49,406 bases of DNA. Source: an uncultured Pelagibacteraceae bacterium (lineage in GTDB: Bacteria; Pseudomonadota; Alphaproteobacteria; Pelagibacterales; Pelagibacteraceae). Below are positions 30,436-38,315 of the stretch, piece after piece. The notes beneath the pieces were generated by a model. That model was not told where the DNA came from. It searched no databases and was given only the letters and a program-made list of their open reading frames with translations. The DNA lies in NCBI GenBank assembly GCA_902634885.1, contig CACPLR010000007.1:1-49406 (forward strand), in the 5' to 3' direction. Position numbers and translations under genes: made by a program. Each line of letters begins with the position of its first letter. Position 1 is the first letter of the stretch.

Positions 30436-30904
30436 TAACCTTTTCAACTTCTTTCTTTATTTCTTGATAAACGTGAAGTTTAAAATCCACAACTGTATCA
30501 GTAATTTTACTTAATTCTTCCCATTTCCAATCTAAAAATTCAGGATATTTTGTGTTAATATTTATTTCTTCATCATTTCCAATAAATTTTACAATAAACC
30601 ATTTTTGTCTTTGACCTTTATATTTGCCCTTCCAAATTATTCCGAGCAAATTCTCAGGTAAATAATAGGTTGTAAAACCATCTATTTCTTTAATTAATTT
30701 CACAGATTTAATACTTGTCTCTTCTTCTAGTTCTCTTAAAGCTGCTTTTAGATTGTCTTCACCTTTGTCGATACCTCCCTGAGGCATTTGCCAAAAATTT
30801 TTTGGATTATCAATTCTTTTTGCTAAAAAAACTTTATTTTCTTTATTTAATACTACTATTCCCACTCCACTTCTAAGTGGCAACTTTTTAAATTTTTCTT
30901 GCAT
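30428..30904 (-). CDS. rppH: RNA pyrophosphohydrolase RppH (Nudix hydrolase)
   Basis: Removes pyrophosphate from the 5' end of triphosphorylated RNAs, starting their decay. The Nudix box runs GGIDKGEDNLKAALRELEEE (near residues 42-61). The segments VGIVVLNKENKVFLAKR and FWQMPQGG before it, and the WKWEEL near the C terminus, match RppH. The 158-residue size fits. Neighbours ctpA and nadD on the same strand match the usual alphaproteobacterial order, which supports RppH over another Nudix enzyme. It ends convergently inside the last bases of atpC. Confidence 0.92.
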   Translation of the reverse strand: MQEKFKKLPLRSGVGIVVLNKENKVFLAKRIDNPKNFWQMPQGGIDKGEDNLKAALRELEEETSIKSVKLIKEIDGFTTYYLPENLLGIIWKGKYKGQRQKWFIVKFIGNDEEININTKYPEFLDWKWEELSKITDTVVDFKLHVYQEIKKEVEKVIN

Positions 30905-30905
30905 T

Positions 30906-32048
30906 TTAACCGTTAAGTAATTTTAACGCGTAATCAAGTTGATTGTCAGTGTCAGTATTTATTCTAAAATCATCTGACCCTTCAGCGATTTCTATATCAG
31001 GTGTAACGCCTACTTGAGAAATTGATTTTCCAGATGGTAAATAATATTTTGAAACAGTAAGTCTTATAGCTCCATCATTTTTCAATGGAATAATAGATTG
31101 AACAGAGCCTTTGCCATACGTGCTTTCGCCTACTAATACCGCTCTCTTGTGATCTTGAAGAGCACCTGCAACTATTTCAGATGCGGATGCAGAGCCATAG
31201 TTGATAAGTACAATCATAGTTTCTCCATTTAAAACGTCCCCTCTCTTTGCAAACCATTTTCTATTTTCGAATTTTCTTTTACTTTTGGTTGAAACTATTT
31301 CCCCGTTTTCAAGAAAGAAATCAGAGATTTTTATAGCTTGAGAAAGTAATCCACCCGGATTATTTCTTAGGTCTAAAATATAATTTTTAACTTTTCCACT
31401 TTTTTTAAACTCTTTTATTTTATCCTCAATCTGATCACTACTATTTTCATTGAAGGATGTAAGCCTAATATATCCCGTTCTATCGTCAATGATTTCAGAT
31501 TTAACAGAGGCTACTTTTATAATGTCTCTTGTAATAATAAATGTTAATGCCTTTTTTTCACCAACTCTTCTAACTGTTATTTCTATATCAGTTCCAACGG
31601 GACCTCTCATTAAATCTACAGCCTCCGTTAAAGATTTGCCTTGAACTTGTATATCATTGATTTTTACAATGTAATCGCCTGCTTTAATTCCAACTTTAGA
31701 AGCTGGGGAATTGTCTATTGGTGAAATCACTTTTACTACACCTGCTTCCATACCTACTTCGATACCCAAACCTCCAAATTCTCCACTTGTTTCGGTTTGC
31801 ATATTTTCAAATGAGTCTGGAGACATATATGCCGAATAAGGATCTAGAGATTGTAATACACCATTTATAGCTGCATCCATTGCATCACTTTGATTTACAT
31901 CCTCAACATACTCTTTATTAATTTTATCTAGTACTTCACTGAATAGATCTATTTTTTTATAAATATCATCTTCATTTGCAGATTTTGAAATTGTTGAAAA
32001 ATTACAAATTAAAATAATTATTAGTAAATTTTTAATTTTAAATCTCAT
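30906..32048 (-). CDS. ctpA: Carboxyl-terminal processing protease CtpA (S41 family)
   Basis: Periplasmic serine protease. The first 22 residues (MRFKIKNLLIIILIC onward) look like a signal peptide. A PDZ domain spans about 85-165 (FGGLGIEVGM...), and the catalytic core has NYGSASASE (residues 283-291) with the nucleophile serine and Lys313 in STYGKGS. The start at 32048 is chosen because ATG there overlaps the rsfS stop by four bases (ATGA) and gives a clean signal peptide; a start at 32084 would add 12 residues that spoil it. 380 residues. Confidence 0.93.
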   Translation of the reverse strand: MRFKIKNLLIIILICNFSTISKSANEDDIYKKIDLFSEVLDKINKEYVEDVNQSDAMDAAINGVLQSLDPYSAYMSPDSFENMQTETSGEFGGLGIEVGMEAGVVKVISPIDNSPASKVGIKAGDYIVKINDIQVQGKSLTEAVDLMRGPVGTDIEITVRRVGEKKALTFIITRDIIKVASVKSEIIDDRTGYIRLTSFNENSSDQIEDKIKEFKKSGKVKNYILDLRNNPGGLLSQAIKISDFFLENGEIVSTKSKRKFENRKWFAKRGDVLNGETMIVLINYGSASASEIVAGALQDHKRAVLVGESTYGKGSVQSIIPLKNDGAIRLTVSKYYLPSGKSISQVGVTPDIEIAEGSDDFRINTDTDNQLDYALKLLNG

Positions 32049-32395
32049 ATAATTAATTTCTCTTTGGGTATTAATTCTGACCACATTTTTTCTAATTCAT
32101 AAAATTTTCTTTTTTCAGGATTAAAAATATGAACAATTAAATCAATTCCATCAACTAACTTCCAATCATTACTTTCTTTACCTTCAATTTTACAATTTTG
32201 AATTCCACTTTTCTTAAATTTTTCAAAAACCTGCTCTGATAAAGCTTGAATATGTCTCGATGAAGTTCCACTAGCTATAATCATATAATCAGCCATTGAT
32301 GATTTACCCTCAAGATCAATGGAAACTATATCTGTTGCTTTATTAAAATCTAATGTATCGATTATTTCTTTTTTTAAACTGGAGATTTTATCCAT
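32045..32395 (-). CDS. rsfS: Ribosomal silencing factor RsfS
   Basis: Binds ribosomal protein L14 and blocks joining of the subunits when nutrients are scarce. The 116-residue protein has IVSIDLEGKSSMADYMIIASGTSSRHIQAL as a core, seen in MADYMIIASGTSSRH, and the C-terminal WKLVDGIDLIVHIFNPEKRKFYELEKMW region, seen in DLIVHIFNPEKRKFYELEK. These are characteristic. It lies downstream of nadD by 17 bases and overlaps ctpA by 4. The usual neighbour rlmH is absent between rsfS and ctpA. Confidence 0.95.
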   Translation of the reverse strand: MDKISSLKKEIIDTLDFNKATDIVSIDLEGKSSMADYMIIASGTSSRHIQALSEQVFEKFKKSGIQNCKIEGKESNDWKLVDGIDLIVHIFNPEKRKFYELEKMWSELIPKEKLII

Positions 32396-32412
32396 TAATT
32401 AAATTTAGAGTA

Positions 32413-32943
32413 TCAAATTTTTCTTAATTGAGAAGATGAAATTTTGACTTTATTAAATTTAATAAATTCAACACTTTTCCTATTATATTTTTTATAAACG
32501 GGGGATTTAATGGCTTTGGTTTTATAACCATCTCTATCAAAAACTATTATTTTACATATCTTTAAAATTTCTTTGTAACCTTTCCACTTATGAAAATTAA
32601 TCAAGTTATCTGCACCAATAATAAAATATAATTCATTGGATTTTTTTTTTAAAAATTTAATTAAATGAATGGTTTTATTAGATTTTATTTTTTTTTCATA
32701 AAACTTAACCTCTATAAATTTATTCTTTAAATTTATTTTTCTAGCAAATGCTATTCTTTTATTTATATTAATTAAACTTTCATTTTTGAAAGGATTCTTG
32801 CTTGTTATTGCCCATATAATTTTATCAAGTTTTAAAATTTTTTTTGCAACTTTACTAATTTTAATATGACCGATGTGCGCGGGATCAAATGTTCCACCAA
32901 GAATGCCAATTCTTTTTTTACTTTCTAATTTGGCCTGAACCAT
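32413..32943 (-). CDS. nadD: Nicotinate-nucleotide adenylyltransferase NadD
   Basis: Adenylates nicotinate mononucleotide in NAD synthesis. The nucleotidyltransferase motif GGTFDPAHIGH (near 15) and the GADNLINFHKWK segment (near 117) are intact. The terminal substrate motif appears as ISSSQLRK, and the protein stops right after it, whereas typical NadD proteins continue for about 20-25 more residues. Length is 176 residues. The start ATG at 32943 lies inside proA, overlapping it by 26 bases; no other start precedes the GGTFDP motif. Confidence 0.92.
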   Translation of the reverse strand: MVQAKLESKKRIGILGGTFDPAHIGHIKISKVAKKILKLDKIIWAITSKNPFKNESLININKRIAFARKINLKNKFIEVKFYEKKIKSNKTIHLIKFLKKKSNELYFIIGADNLINFHKWKGYKEILKICKIIVFDRDGYKTKAIKSPVYKKYNRKSVEFIKFNKVKISSSQLRKI

Positions 32944-34162
32944 ATATTTCGTATTTATAACTTACAAGTTGGTTTAGACCAACAGGCCCTCTTGGAGGCA
33001 ATTTGTTTGTTGAAATTCCAACTTCTCCACCAAATCCAAATTCACCCCCGTCTGCAAATTGTGTAGAAGAATTTTGAATTGCTATAGAGCTATTAACGTT
33101 TTTAATAAAATATTTTGCTGTCCTGTTATTATTCGTAATAATAGCATCTGTATGCATAGTTCCATATTTGTTTATATGTCCAATAGCTTCTAAAATATTT
33201 TGAACAACTTTGACCGATATTTTTGATGATAAATGTTCAGTAGACCAAGTTTTATTATTTGCTATTAACGTTTTTCCAGAAAAATTTTTTTTTATAGTTT
33301 TATCACCATAAATCTTACAACCACTTTTTGTTAACTCTTCTAATATTTCGTTGATATTTTTTAATTTATTTTTGTGTATCAAGAGGGTTTCTGTGGCGCC
33401 ACAAATACTCGTGTTTCTCATTTTTGCATTTTTAACAATTTTTTTTGCCATATTTAAATTTGCATCTTTATGTATGTAAGTATGACAAATACCTTCCAAA
33501 TGACCTATTACTGCAACATTTGATAATTCTTGAACTTTCTTGACTAAATTTTTACCTCCCCTGGGTATTACTACATCGATATATCGACTCATTTTTGAGA
33601 GCATAAAATCCACAAGTTTCCTATCTTTCTTTTCGATAAATTGAACAAAATTTTTATCTATTTTGTGTTTAGCTAGACAAGTTCGGAAATAGTTAGCTAA
33701 AATTTTATTGGTAAAATAAGCTTCTGATCCCCCCTTTAAAATGACACAATTTCCAGATTTGAAACATAAAGTCGATACATCTGCAGTAACATTTGGTCTG
33801 CTCTCATAAATCACACCAATAACTCCAATTGGTATGCTTACTTTTTTAATTTTTAACCCATTAGGTCTTGTCCACTTGCTCAATTCGTAATTGACTGGAT
33901 CTTTTAGTTTTATAACAGTTTTAATTGCTTCTATTATTGAATTAAGTTTCTCATTGTTAAGCTGTAATCTATTAACTAAATTTTTTTTAAGACCTTTTTT
34001 CTTTGCGAATCTTATATCTTTTAAATTTTCTAGTAGAATTTTATTTTTATTTTTAAAAATTAATTTTACAAAACTTTTAAGGACATTATTTTTAATTTTA
34101 GTATCTATAATTTTATGTGCTTTTTTTGAATTTTGTCCTAATTTTATTAAATATTTACTCAT
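32918..34162 (-). CDS. proA: Gamma-glutamyl phosphate reductase ProA
   Basis: NADPH-dependent reduction of glutamyl-5-phosphate to glutamate semialdehyde, the second step of proline synthesis. Aldehyde-dehydrogenase-fold signatures: PIGVIGVIYESRPNVTADVS (near 111), VILKGGSEA (near 137), VIPRGGKNLV (near 196), the catalytic cysteine in ICGATETLL (near 253), and the C-terminal FGGEVGISTNKLPPRGPVGL. Length 414 residues is normal. Its start overlaps the proB stop by one base (TAATG). Confidence 0.97.
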   Translation of the reverse strand: MSKYLIKLGQNSKKAHKIIDTKIKNNVLKSFVKLIFKNKNKILLENLKDIRFAKKKGLKKNLVNRLQLNNEKLNSIIEAIKTVIKLKDPVNYELSKWTRPNGLKIKKVSIPIGVIGVIYESRPNVTADVSTLCFKSGNCVILKGGSEAYFTNKILANYFRTCLAKHKIDKNFVQFIEKKDRKLVDFMLSKMSRYIDVVIPRGGKNLVKKVQELSNVAVIGHLEGICHTYIHKDANLNMAKKIVKNAKMRNTSICGATETLLIHKNKLKNINEILEELTKSGCKIYGDKTIKKNFSGKTLIANNKTWSTEHLSSKISVKVVQNILEAIGHINKYGTMHTDAIITNNNRTAKYFIKNVNSSIAIQNSSTQFADGGEFGFGGEVGISTNKLPPRGPVGLNQLVSYKYEIYGSGQIRK

Positions 34163-35268
34163 TATATTCTTACCATATCATCTTTATGAATAACTTCCGA
34201 TTTTGAAACATATCCCAATAAACTTGAAATTGTGTTTGAATGTTGCCCCTTAATTTTACTTATTTCAGCCGATGAGAAGCTACTCAAGCCGCGAGCAAAT
34301 TCATTCATGTTTTTATCTAAAATTTTAATATGATCTCCTTTATTAAAATTTCCTCTAACGGTTTTAATACCAGCGGCCAACAAACTCTTGCCTTTTCTTA
34401 GGGCGTTTAAAGCACCGTCATCAATTATTACATCTCCTTTTGGAGAAATAGAACTTATAATCCATTTTTTTCTAGCATCTAATTTTGATATATTTGGCAA
34501 AAACCAAGTACAATTATTATCTGATAAAATTTTTTGAATAGGTCTAAGAACTAAACCATTTGCTATTGCCATATGACATCCTGAAAGCTGGCAAACCTTT
34601 GCTGCATCAATCTTAGTCTTCATGCCACCAGTTCCGTGCTCACTTATACTTTTCGTTGCGATTTTTTCAATCTTATCATCAATAGTGCTTATTTCTTTTA
34701 TTAATATTGCTTCTTTATTTATTTTTGGATTTTTTGTGTATAATCCTTCAACATCAGATAATAAGATTAAACAATCAGCACCTGAAATTTGTGCAACTCT
34801 TGAAGCTAATCTGTCATTGTCACCATATTTAATCTCAGATGTTGCGATGCTATCATTCTCATTAACTATTGGGACAAAACCTAAACTAAATAGATTCTCA
34901 AATGTTCTTTTAGCATTAATTGCTCTTCTTCTTTTCTCAGTATCCTCAAGAGTTAATAATATTTGTGAAAGATTAATTTTTTTTGGACTGAAAAATTCTT
35001 TAAACAAATTCATTAATTCAATTTGTCCAATTGATGCTACAGCCTGACTTTTATCTAATTTTAGATTTTTTTTGTTTAATTTAAGTTTTTTACAGCCAAG
35101 TGCTATAGCGCCTGAGCTAACAATAATTATGTTTTTTTTTAAATTTTTTAAATTTTTGATATCTTTTACAAATTCATTTAACCATTTTCCCCTTATTTTT
35201 TTATCTTTATCAATAAGAAGAGAAGAGCCAATTTTTATAACAACAGTCTTTGAGTCTTTAAGATACAT
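34162..35268 (-). CDS. proB: Glutamate 5-kinase ProB with PUA domain
   Basis: Phosphorylates glutamate as the first and feedback-regulated step of proline synthesis. The kinase domain contains VVIKIGSSLL (near 9), IVSSGAIALGC (near 49), NENDSIAT (near 137) and GTGGMKTKIDAAK (near 213). A C-terminal PUA domain (about 280-365) is visible from GDVIIDDGALNALRKGKSLLAAGI and RGLSSFSSAEI. The 368 residues match the two-domain form. It overlaps obgE by 11 bases and proA by one. Confidence 0.97.
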   Translation of the reverse strand: MYLKDSKTVVIKIGSSLLIDKDKKIRGKWLNEFVKDIKNLKNLKKNIIIVSSGAIALGCKKLKLNKKNLKLDKSQAVASIGQIELMNLFKEFFSPKKINLSQILLTLEDTEKRRRAINAKRTFENLFSLGFVPIVNENDSIATSEIKYGDNDRLASRVAQISGADCLILLSDVEGLYTKNPKINKEAILIKEISTIDDKIEKIATKSISEHGTGGMKTKIDAAKVCQLSGCHMAIANGLVLRPIQKILSDNNCTWFLPNISKLDARKKWIISSISPKGDVIIDDGALNALRKGKSLLAAGIKTVRGNFNKGDHIKILDKNMNEFARGLSSFSSAEISKIKGQHSNTISSLLGYVSKSEVIHKDDMVRI

Positions 35269-36241
35269 AACTTATTAATTTAGCTTTGACTTTCATTAAT
35301 GCGTCTTTTCTAAGTGTAGATAATAGTAATACATTTTTTTTTGTTTTTTTTTTAAAGTTTTTTACTTTTTCATTTACTTCAATTTCATTCAATAAATCTA
35401 TCTTGTTTAAAACTATTAATTCATCTTTTTTCAAGAGATCACTACTATACTCGCCCAATTCATTTCTTACTTGATTATAGGATTCCTCAAGATTGTTTTC
35501 TGTAATGTCTATTAAATGTAAGAGAGATTTACATCTTTCTATATGTTTTAAAAACTTAATACCTAAGCCAGTTCCTGTATGTGCTCCTTCTATTAGACCA
35601 GGTATATCTGCTAGTGTTATTTCTTTATCATCATAAATTGTGACACCTAAATTTGGATTTAAAGTGGTAAATTTGTAATTTGCTATTTTTGGGTTGGCAC
35701 TTGTTATAGATGCAAGTAAACTAGATTTACCGGCATTAGGAAGTCCTATAATTCCAATATCAGCAATAGTTTTGAGTTGAAGCCATATCCAAAATTCCTC
35801 TCCTTTAGATCCCTTAGTAAATTTTTTTGGAGCACGATTAGTTGAAGATTTGAATCTTGTATTCCCAAATCCTCCCTTTCCTCCTATAGCAACAACAAAT
35901 TCTTCATTTTCATTTTTAAAATCATAGATTAAAGTTTTGTTATCTTCCTCAAAAACTTGTGTACCGACAGGAACTTTTAGAAAAAGAACTTCACCACCTT
36001 TCCCTGTTTTATTTTTTCCACTACCATCACCACCTCTTTGTGCTTTAAAGTGTTGTTGATATCGAAAGTCTATAAGTGTGTTTAAGTTTCTTTCTGATGT
36101 AAGTACCACAGAACCACCTTTACCACCGTCTCCACCATCAGGACCTCCAAACTCAACAAATTTTTCTCTTCTGAAACTAGGTGATCCCGATCCGCCATCA
36201 CCAGCTTTTACATATATCTTTACTTGATCTAAAAATTTCAT
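35258..36241 (-). CDS. obgE: GTPase ObgE/CgtA
   Basis: Ribosome-associated essential GTPase involved in 50S assembly and stress response. The N-terminal glycine-rich Obg fold (about 1-158) shows KAGDGGSGSPSFRREK and GPDGGDGGKGGSVV. The G domain has GLPNAGKSSLL (G1, near 167), DIPGLIEGAHTG (G3, near 214), and NKIDL (G4, near 284). At 327 residues it lacks the C-terminal OCT domain of some Obg proteins, which is common. It follows rpmA. Confidence 0.97.
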   Translation of the reverse strand: MKFLDQVKIYVKAGDGGSGSPSFRREKFVEFGGPDGGDGGKGGSVVLTSERNLNTLIDFRYQQHFKAQRGGDGSGKNKTGKGGEVLFLKVPVGTQVFEEDNKTLIYDFKNENEEFVVAIGGKGGFGNTRFKSSTNRAPKKFTKGSKGEEFWIWLQLKTIADIGIIGLPNAGKSSLLASITSANPKIANYKFTTLNPNLGVTIYDDKEITLADIPGLIEGAHTGTGLGIKFLKHIERCKSLLHLIDITENNLEESYNQVRNELGEYSSDLLKKDELIVLNKIDLLNEIEVNEKVKNFKKKTKKNVLLLSTLRKDALMKVKAKLISYVS

Positions 36242-36269
36242 GATACAACTATGTTAGGAGTTGTGAGAT

Positions 36270-36524
36270 TTAATTGGGTTTTACAGATACGTAAGTTCTA
36301 TCTGACTTACTTTTTTTAAATTCTACTTTACCTTTGACTACAGAAAAAATTGAGTGATCTTTTCCCATCCCTACGTTTTCTCCAGGGAAAATTTTTGTTC
36401 CTCTTTGTCTAACTATTATATTTCCAGGAACAACAAACTGGCCACCATATTTTTTTACTCCTAGCCTACGTCCAGCACTATCTCTACCATTCCTTGACGA
36501 TCCACCAGCTTTTTTTGTTGCCAT
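36270..36524 (-). CDS. rpmA: 50S ribosomal protein L27
   Basis: Large-subunit protein whose N terminus reaches the peptidyl transferase centre. The 84-residue sequence begins [20 protein letters not shown], then [11 protein letters not shown] and [19 protein letters not shown], all diagnostic. No N-terminal cleavable extension is present. It follows rplU after 11 bases, the standard rplU-rpmA-obgE order. Confidence 0.98.
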   Translation of the reverse strand: MATKKAGGSSRNGRDSAGRRLGVKKYGGQFVVPGNIIVRQRGTKIFPGENVGMGKDHSIFSVVKGKVEFKKSKSDRTYVSVKPN

Positions 36525-36535
36525 AGTTTACCTAT

Positions 36536-36937
36536 TTATTTTGAAACTTCCTTAGTTTGAGCTTTTATTTCTTTTGAAGCTTCTTTTATAATTTTCGCCT
36601 CTGAAATTATCTTTCCATCTTTAGCAAAAATTTTATTGATTCTAATTAAAGAAAACTGCTGCCTATGTCCATTTTTTCTTCTAGAGTTTTTTCTTCTTCT
36701 TTTTTTAAAAATTAATACCGTTCTATTTTTGCCATTTTTTATTAAGTCAGCTTCAACTTTAGCTCCTGAAATAGTTGGTTCTCCTAATTCAAGGTTTTTA
36801 TCGTCTCCGTAAGCTAAAACTTCGTTAAATTCTAATTTAGTTTCAGGTTTCGAATCTTCTAATCTTTCAATCTTAATTATTTCTCCAGCTTGTACTTTAT
36901 ACTGTTTTCCACCTGTTTTTATTACTGCGAATGACAT
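36536..36937 (-). CDS. rplU: 50S ribosomal protein L21
   Basis: Large-subunit protein binding 23S rRNA. Residues 1 to about 103 form the L21 core, with MSFAVIKTGGKQYKVQ at the start and KRRRKNSRRKNGHRQQ plus I-R-I segments near 80-100. A Lys/Glu-rich tail of about 30 residues follows, making 133 in total versus about 103 usually. It is the first gene of the long leftward operon and lies directly behind a promoter with almost no leader. An AGGA box lies about 6 bases before ATG. Confidence 0.97.
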   Translation of the reverse strand: MSFAVIKTGGKQYKVQAGEIIKIERLEDSKPETKLEFNEVLAYGDDKNLELGEPTISGAKVEADLIKNGKNRTVLIFKKRRRKNSRRKNGHRQQFSLIRINKIFAKDGKIISEAKIIKEASKEIKAQTKEVSK

Positions 36938-36951
36938 AGTTGATCCTAATT

Positions 36952-36980
36952 TTTATAAACAGCAATATAGTCAGGGTCAA
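36952..36980 (-). promoter_or_regulatory. Sigma-70-type promoter for rplU operon
   Basis: On the minus strand TTGACC (36980-36975) and TATAAA (36957-36952) are separated by exactly 17 bases, both close to consensus. The predicted start of transcription is near 36945, only about 8 bases before the rplU ATG at 36937. The whole element lies in the 64-base gap after gloB. Confidence 0.7.
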
Positions 36981-37001
36981 ATTATAGTCAAGCTGAATAA
37001 C

Positions 37002-37718
37002 TTAGAAATTATCCTTTAAATCTCTCAATTTTGAAAATGTTTCCAAATCTTCAGATTTTAAAAAAATGTTGCAATTTAGCTCGTCCTCAATTGTGGTTGG
37101 CATAGTTGGCATTCCTTTATCTAATAAATTTTTTATTTTTTCAAATTTCTTTTTTAACTTCTCATTTTGTTGATCTTGCATTTTACAAAACTCTGCATTT
37201 TTCATTGTGTATTCATGTCCACAGAATATTTTTGTATCTTTAGGGAAATTTTTAAATATTTGAAGCGAGGAAAACATTTGTTCGTATGTACCTTCAAATA
37301 TTCTCCCACATCCTAAAGAGAATAATGTATCTCCAGTGAATAACAATTTTTCTTTTTTAAAATAGAAACATATGTGTCCAGAGGTATGTCCTGGTATATG
37401 GAATACTTGAAAACTAAATTCATTTTTGCTCCAAATCTCTTTATCCTTCAACTCTATATCAATGCCAGGTATTCTATGTTTATCTTCTACATATCCTATT
37501 ACTTTGGCATTATATTTCTTTTTTAAATTTAAATTTCCTCCAATGTGATCAAAATGATGATGCGTATTTAATATATACTTTAAATTAGCTTGATTACTTT
37601 CTACAGAAGCAATTACTGGTCCTTCTTCACTTGGGTCTACAACACATGCATTTTTATTACTGTCTATAATTAAATAAGAATAATTATCTTCTAGACATTT
37701 TATAATTTCAACATTCAT
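37002..37718 (-). CDS. gloB: Hydroxyacylglutathione hydrolase (glyoxalase II) GloB
   Basis: Metallo-beta-lactamase-fold thioesterase that hydrolyses S-lactoylglutathione to lactate and glutathione. The zinc/iron ligands appear in THHHFDHIGGN (near 52), HIPGHTSGH (near 108), FTGDTLFSLGCGR (near 131) and CGHEYTMKNAEF (near 165), all in GloB order. At 238 residues it is near normal length. It begins at the base after the metW stop, so it is probably in the metX-metW transcript and might be controlled by SAM through the riboswitch. A partner glyoxalase I is not in the window. Confidence 0.9.
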   Translation of the reverse strand: MNVEIIKCLEDNYSYLIIDSNKNACVVDPSEEGPVIASVESNQANLKYILNTHHHFDHIGGNLNLKKKYNAKVIGYVEDKHRIPGIDIELKDKEIWSKNEFSFQVFHIPGHTSGHICFYFKKEKLLFTGDTLFSLGCGRIFEGTYEQMFSSLQIFKNFPKDTKIFCGHEYTMKNAEFCKMQDQQNEKLKKKFEKIKNLLDKGMPTMPTTIEDELNCNIFLKSEDLETFSKLRDLKDNF

Positions 37719-38315
37719 TTATTTCTCTATTAAAAAAATACCTAATTGCGATTCTAAATTTCTCCATGCTAAATTTTTAGCACTTAAATTTAGAGTTTTA
37801 TCATTTTTTAACGCTAAAGATTTAAAAATTTTTATTTCTCTTTTTGAACAAAAATTGAAAAAATCCCTTAAAGTGCACATATGCAAATTAGGTGTATTAT
37901 ACCATTCATTAGGAAGGTTTTCTGTAACTGGCATTGTGCCTTTAATTAATAAATTAAGACGAACTTTCCAGTAACCAAAGTTTGGTATAGTAACAATTGC
38001 TTTTTTACCAACTCGCAAAAGCTCAGAGATAACTTTTTCAGGATCTAAGAAAGCTTGAAGCGTTTGACTTAATATAACAAAATCGAATGAATTATTTGGG
38101 AATTGTTGTAGGTCATTTTCTGCATTTCCCTCTACGACAGTCAAACCTTTTGATAGGCAATTTTGAACCCTATTTTTTGAAATTTCTAAACCACGTATTT
38201 TAGAAGTTTTATTATCCTTAAGAAACTTCATTAATTCTCCATCGCCACATCCAACATCTAAAACTTTGGAATTTTGTAATATAAGCTCAGAAATTACTTT
38301 AAATTCTTTTTTCAT
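37719..38315 (-). CDS. metW: Methionine biosynthesis protein MetW
   Basis: SAM-dependent-methyltransferase-fold protein that pairs with MetX. The SAM-binding motif VLDVGCGDGELMKFL is near residue 18, then RGLEISKNRVQ near 38, SFDFVILSQTLQ near 77 and VTIPNFGYWKVR near 109. Those last two segments are typical of MetW. It overlaps metX by 17 bases, consistent with tight metX-metW coupling known in proteobacteria. Its role in assisting MetX is established for some relatives; its activity here is inferred. Length 198. Confidence 0.93.
   Translation of the reverse strand: MKKEFKVISELILQNSKVLDVGCGDGELMKFLKDNKTSKIRGLEISKNRVQNCLSKGLTVVEGNAENDLQQFPNNSFDFVILSQTLQAFLDPEKVISELLRVGKKAIVTIPNFGYWKVRLNLLIKGTMPVTENLPNEWYNTPNLHMCTLRDFFNFCSKREIKIFKSLALKNDKTLNLSAKNLAWRNLESQLGIFLIEK

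Noticed and set aside
34622-35047. 141-residue open frame on the plus strand inside proB
   Set aside because: It lies antisense to a clearly recognised gene, has no family features, and its length follows from codon bias in AT-rich DNA.
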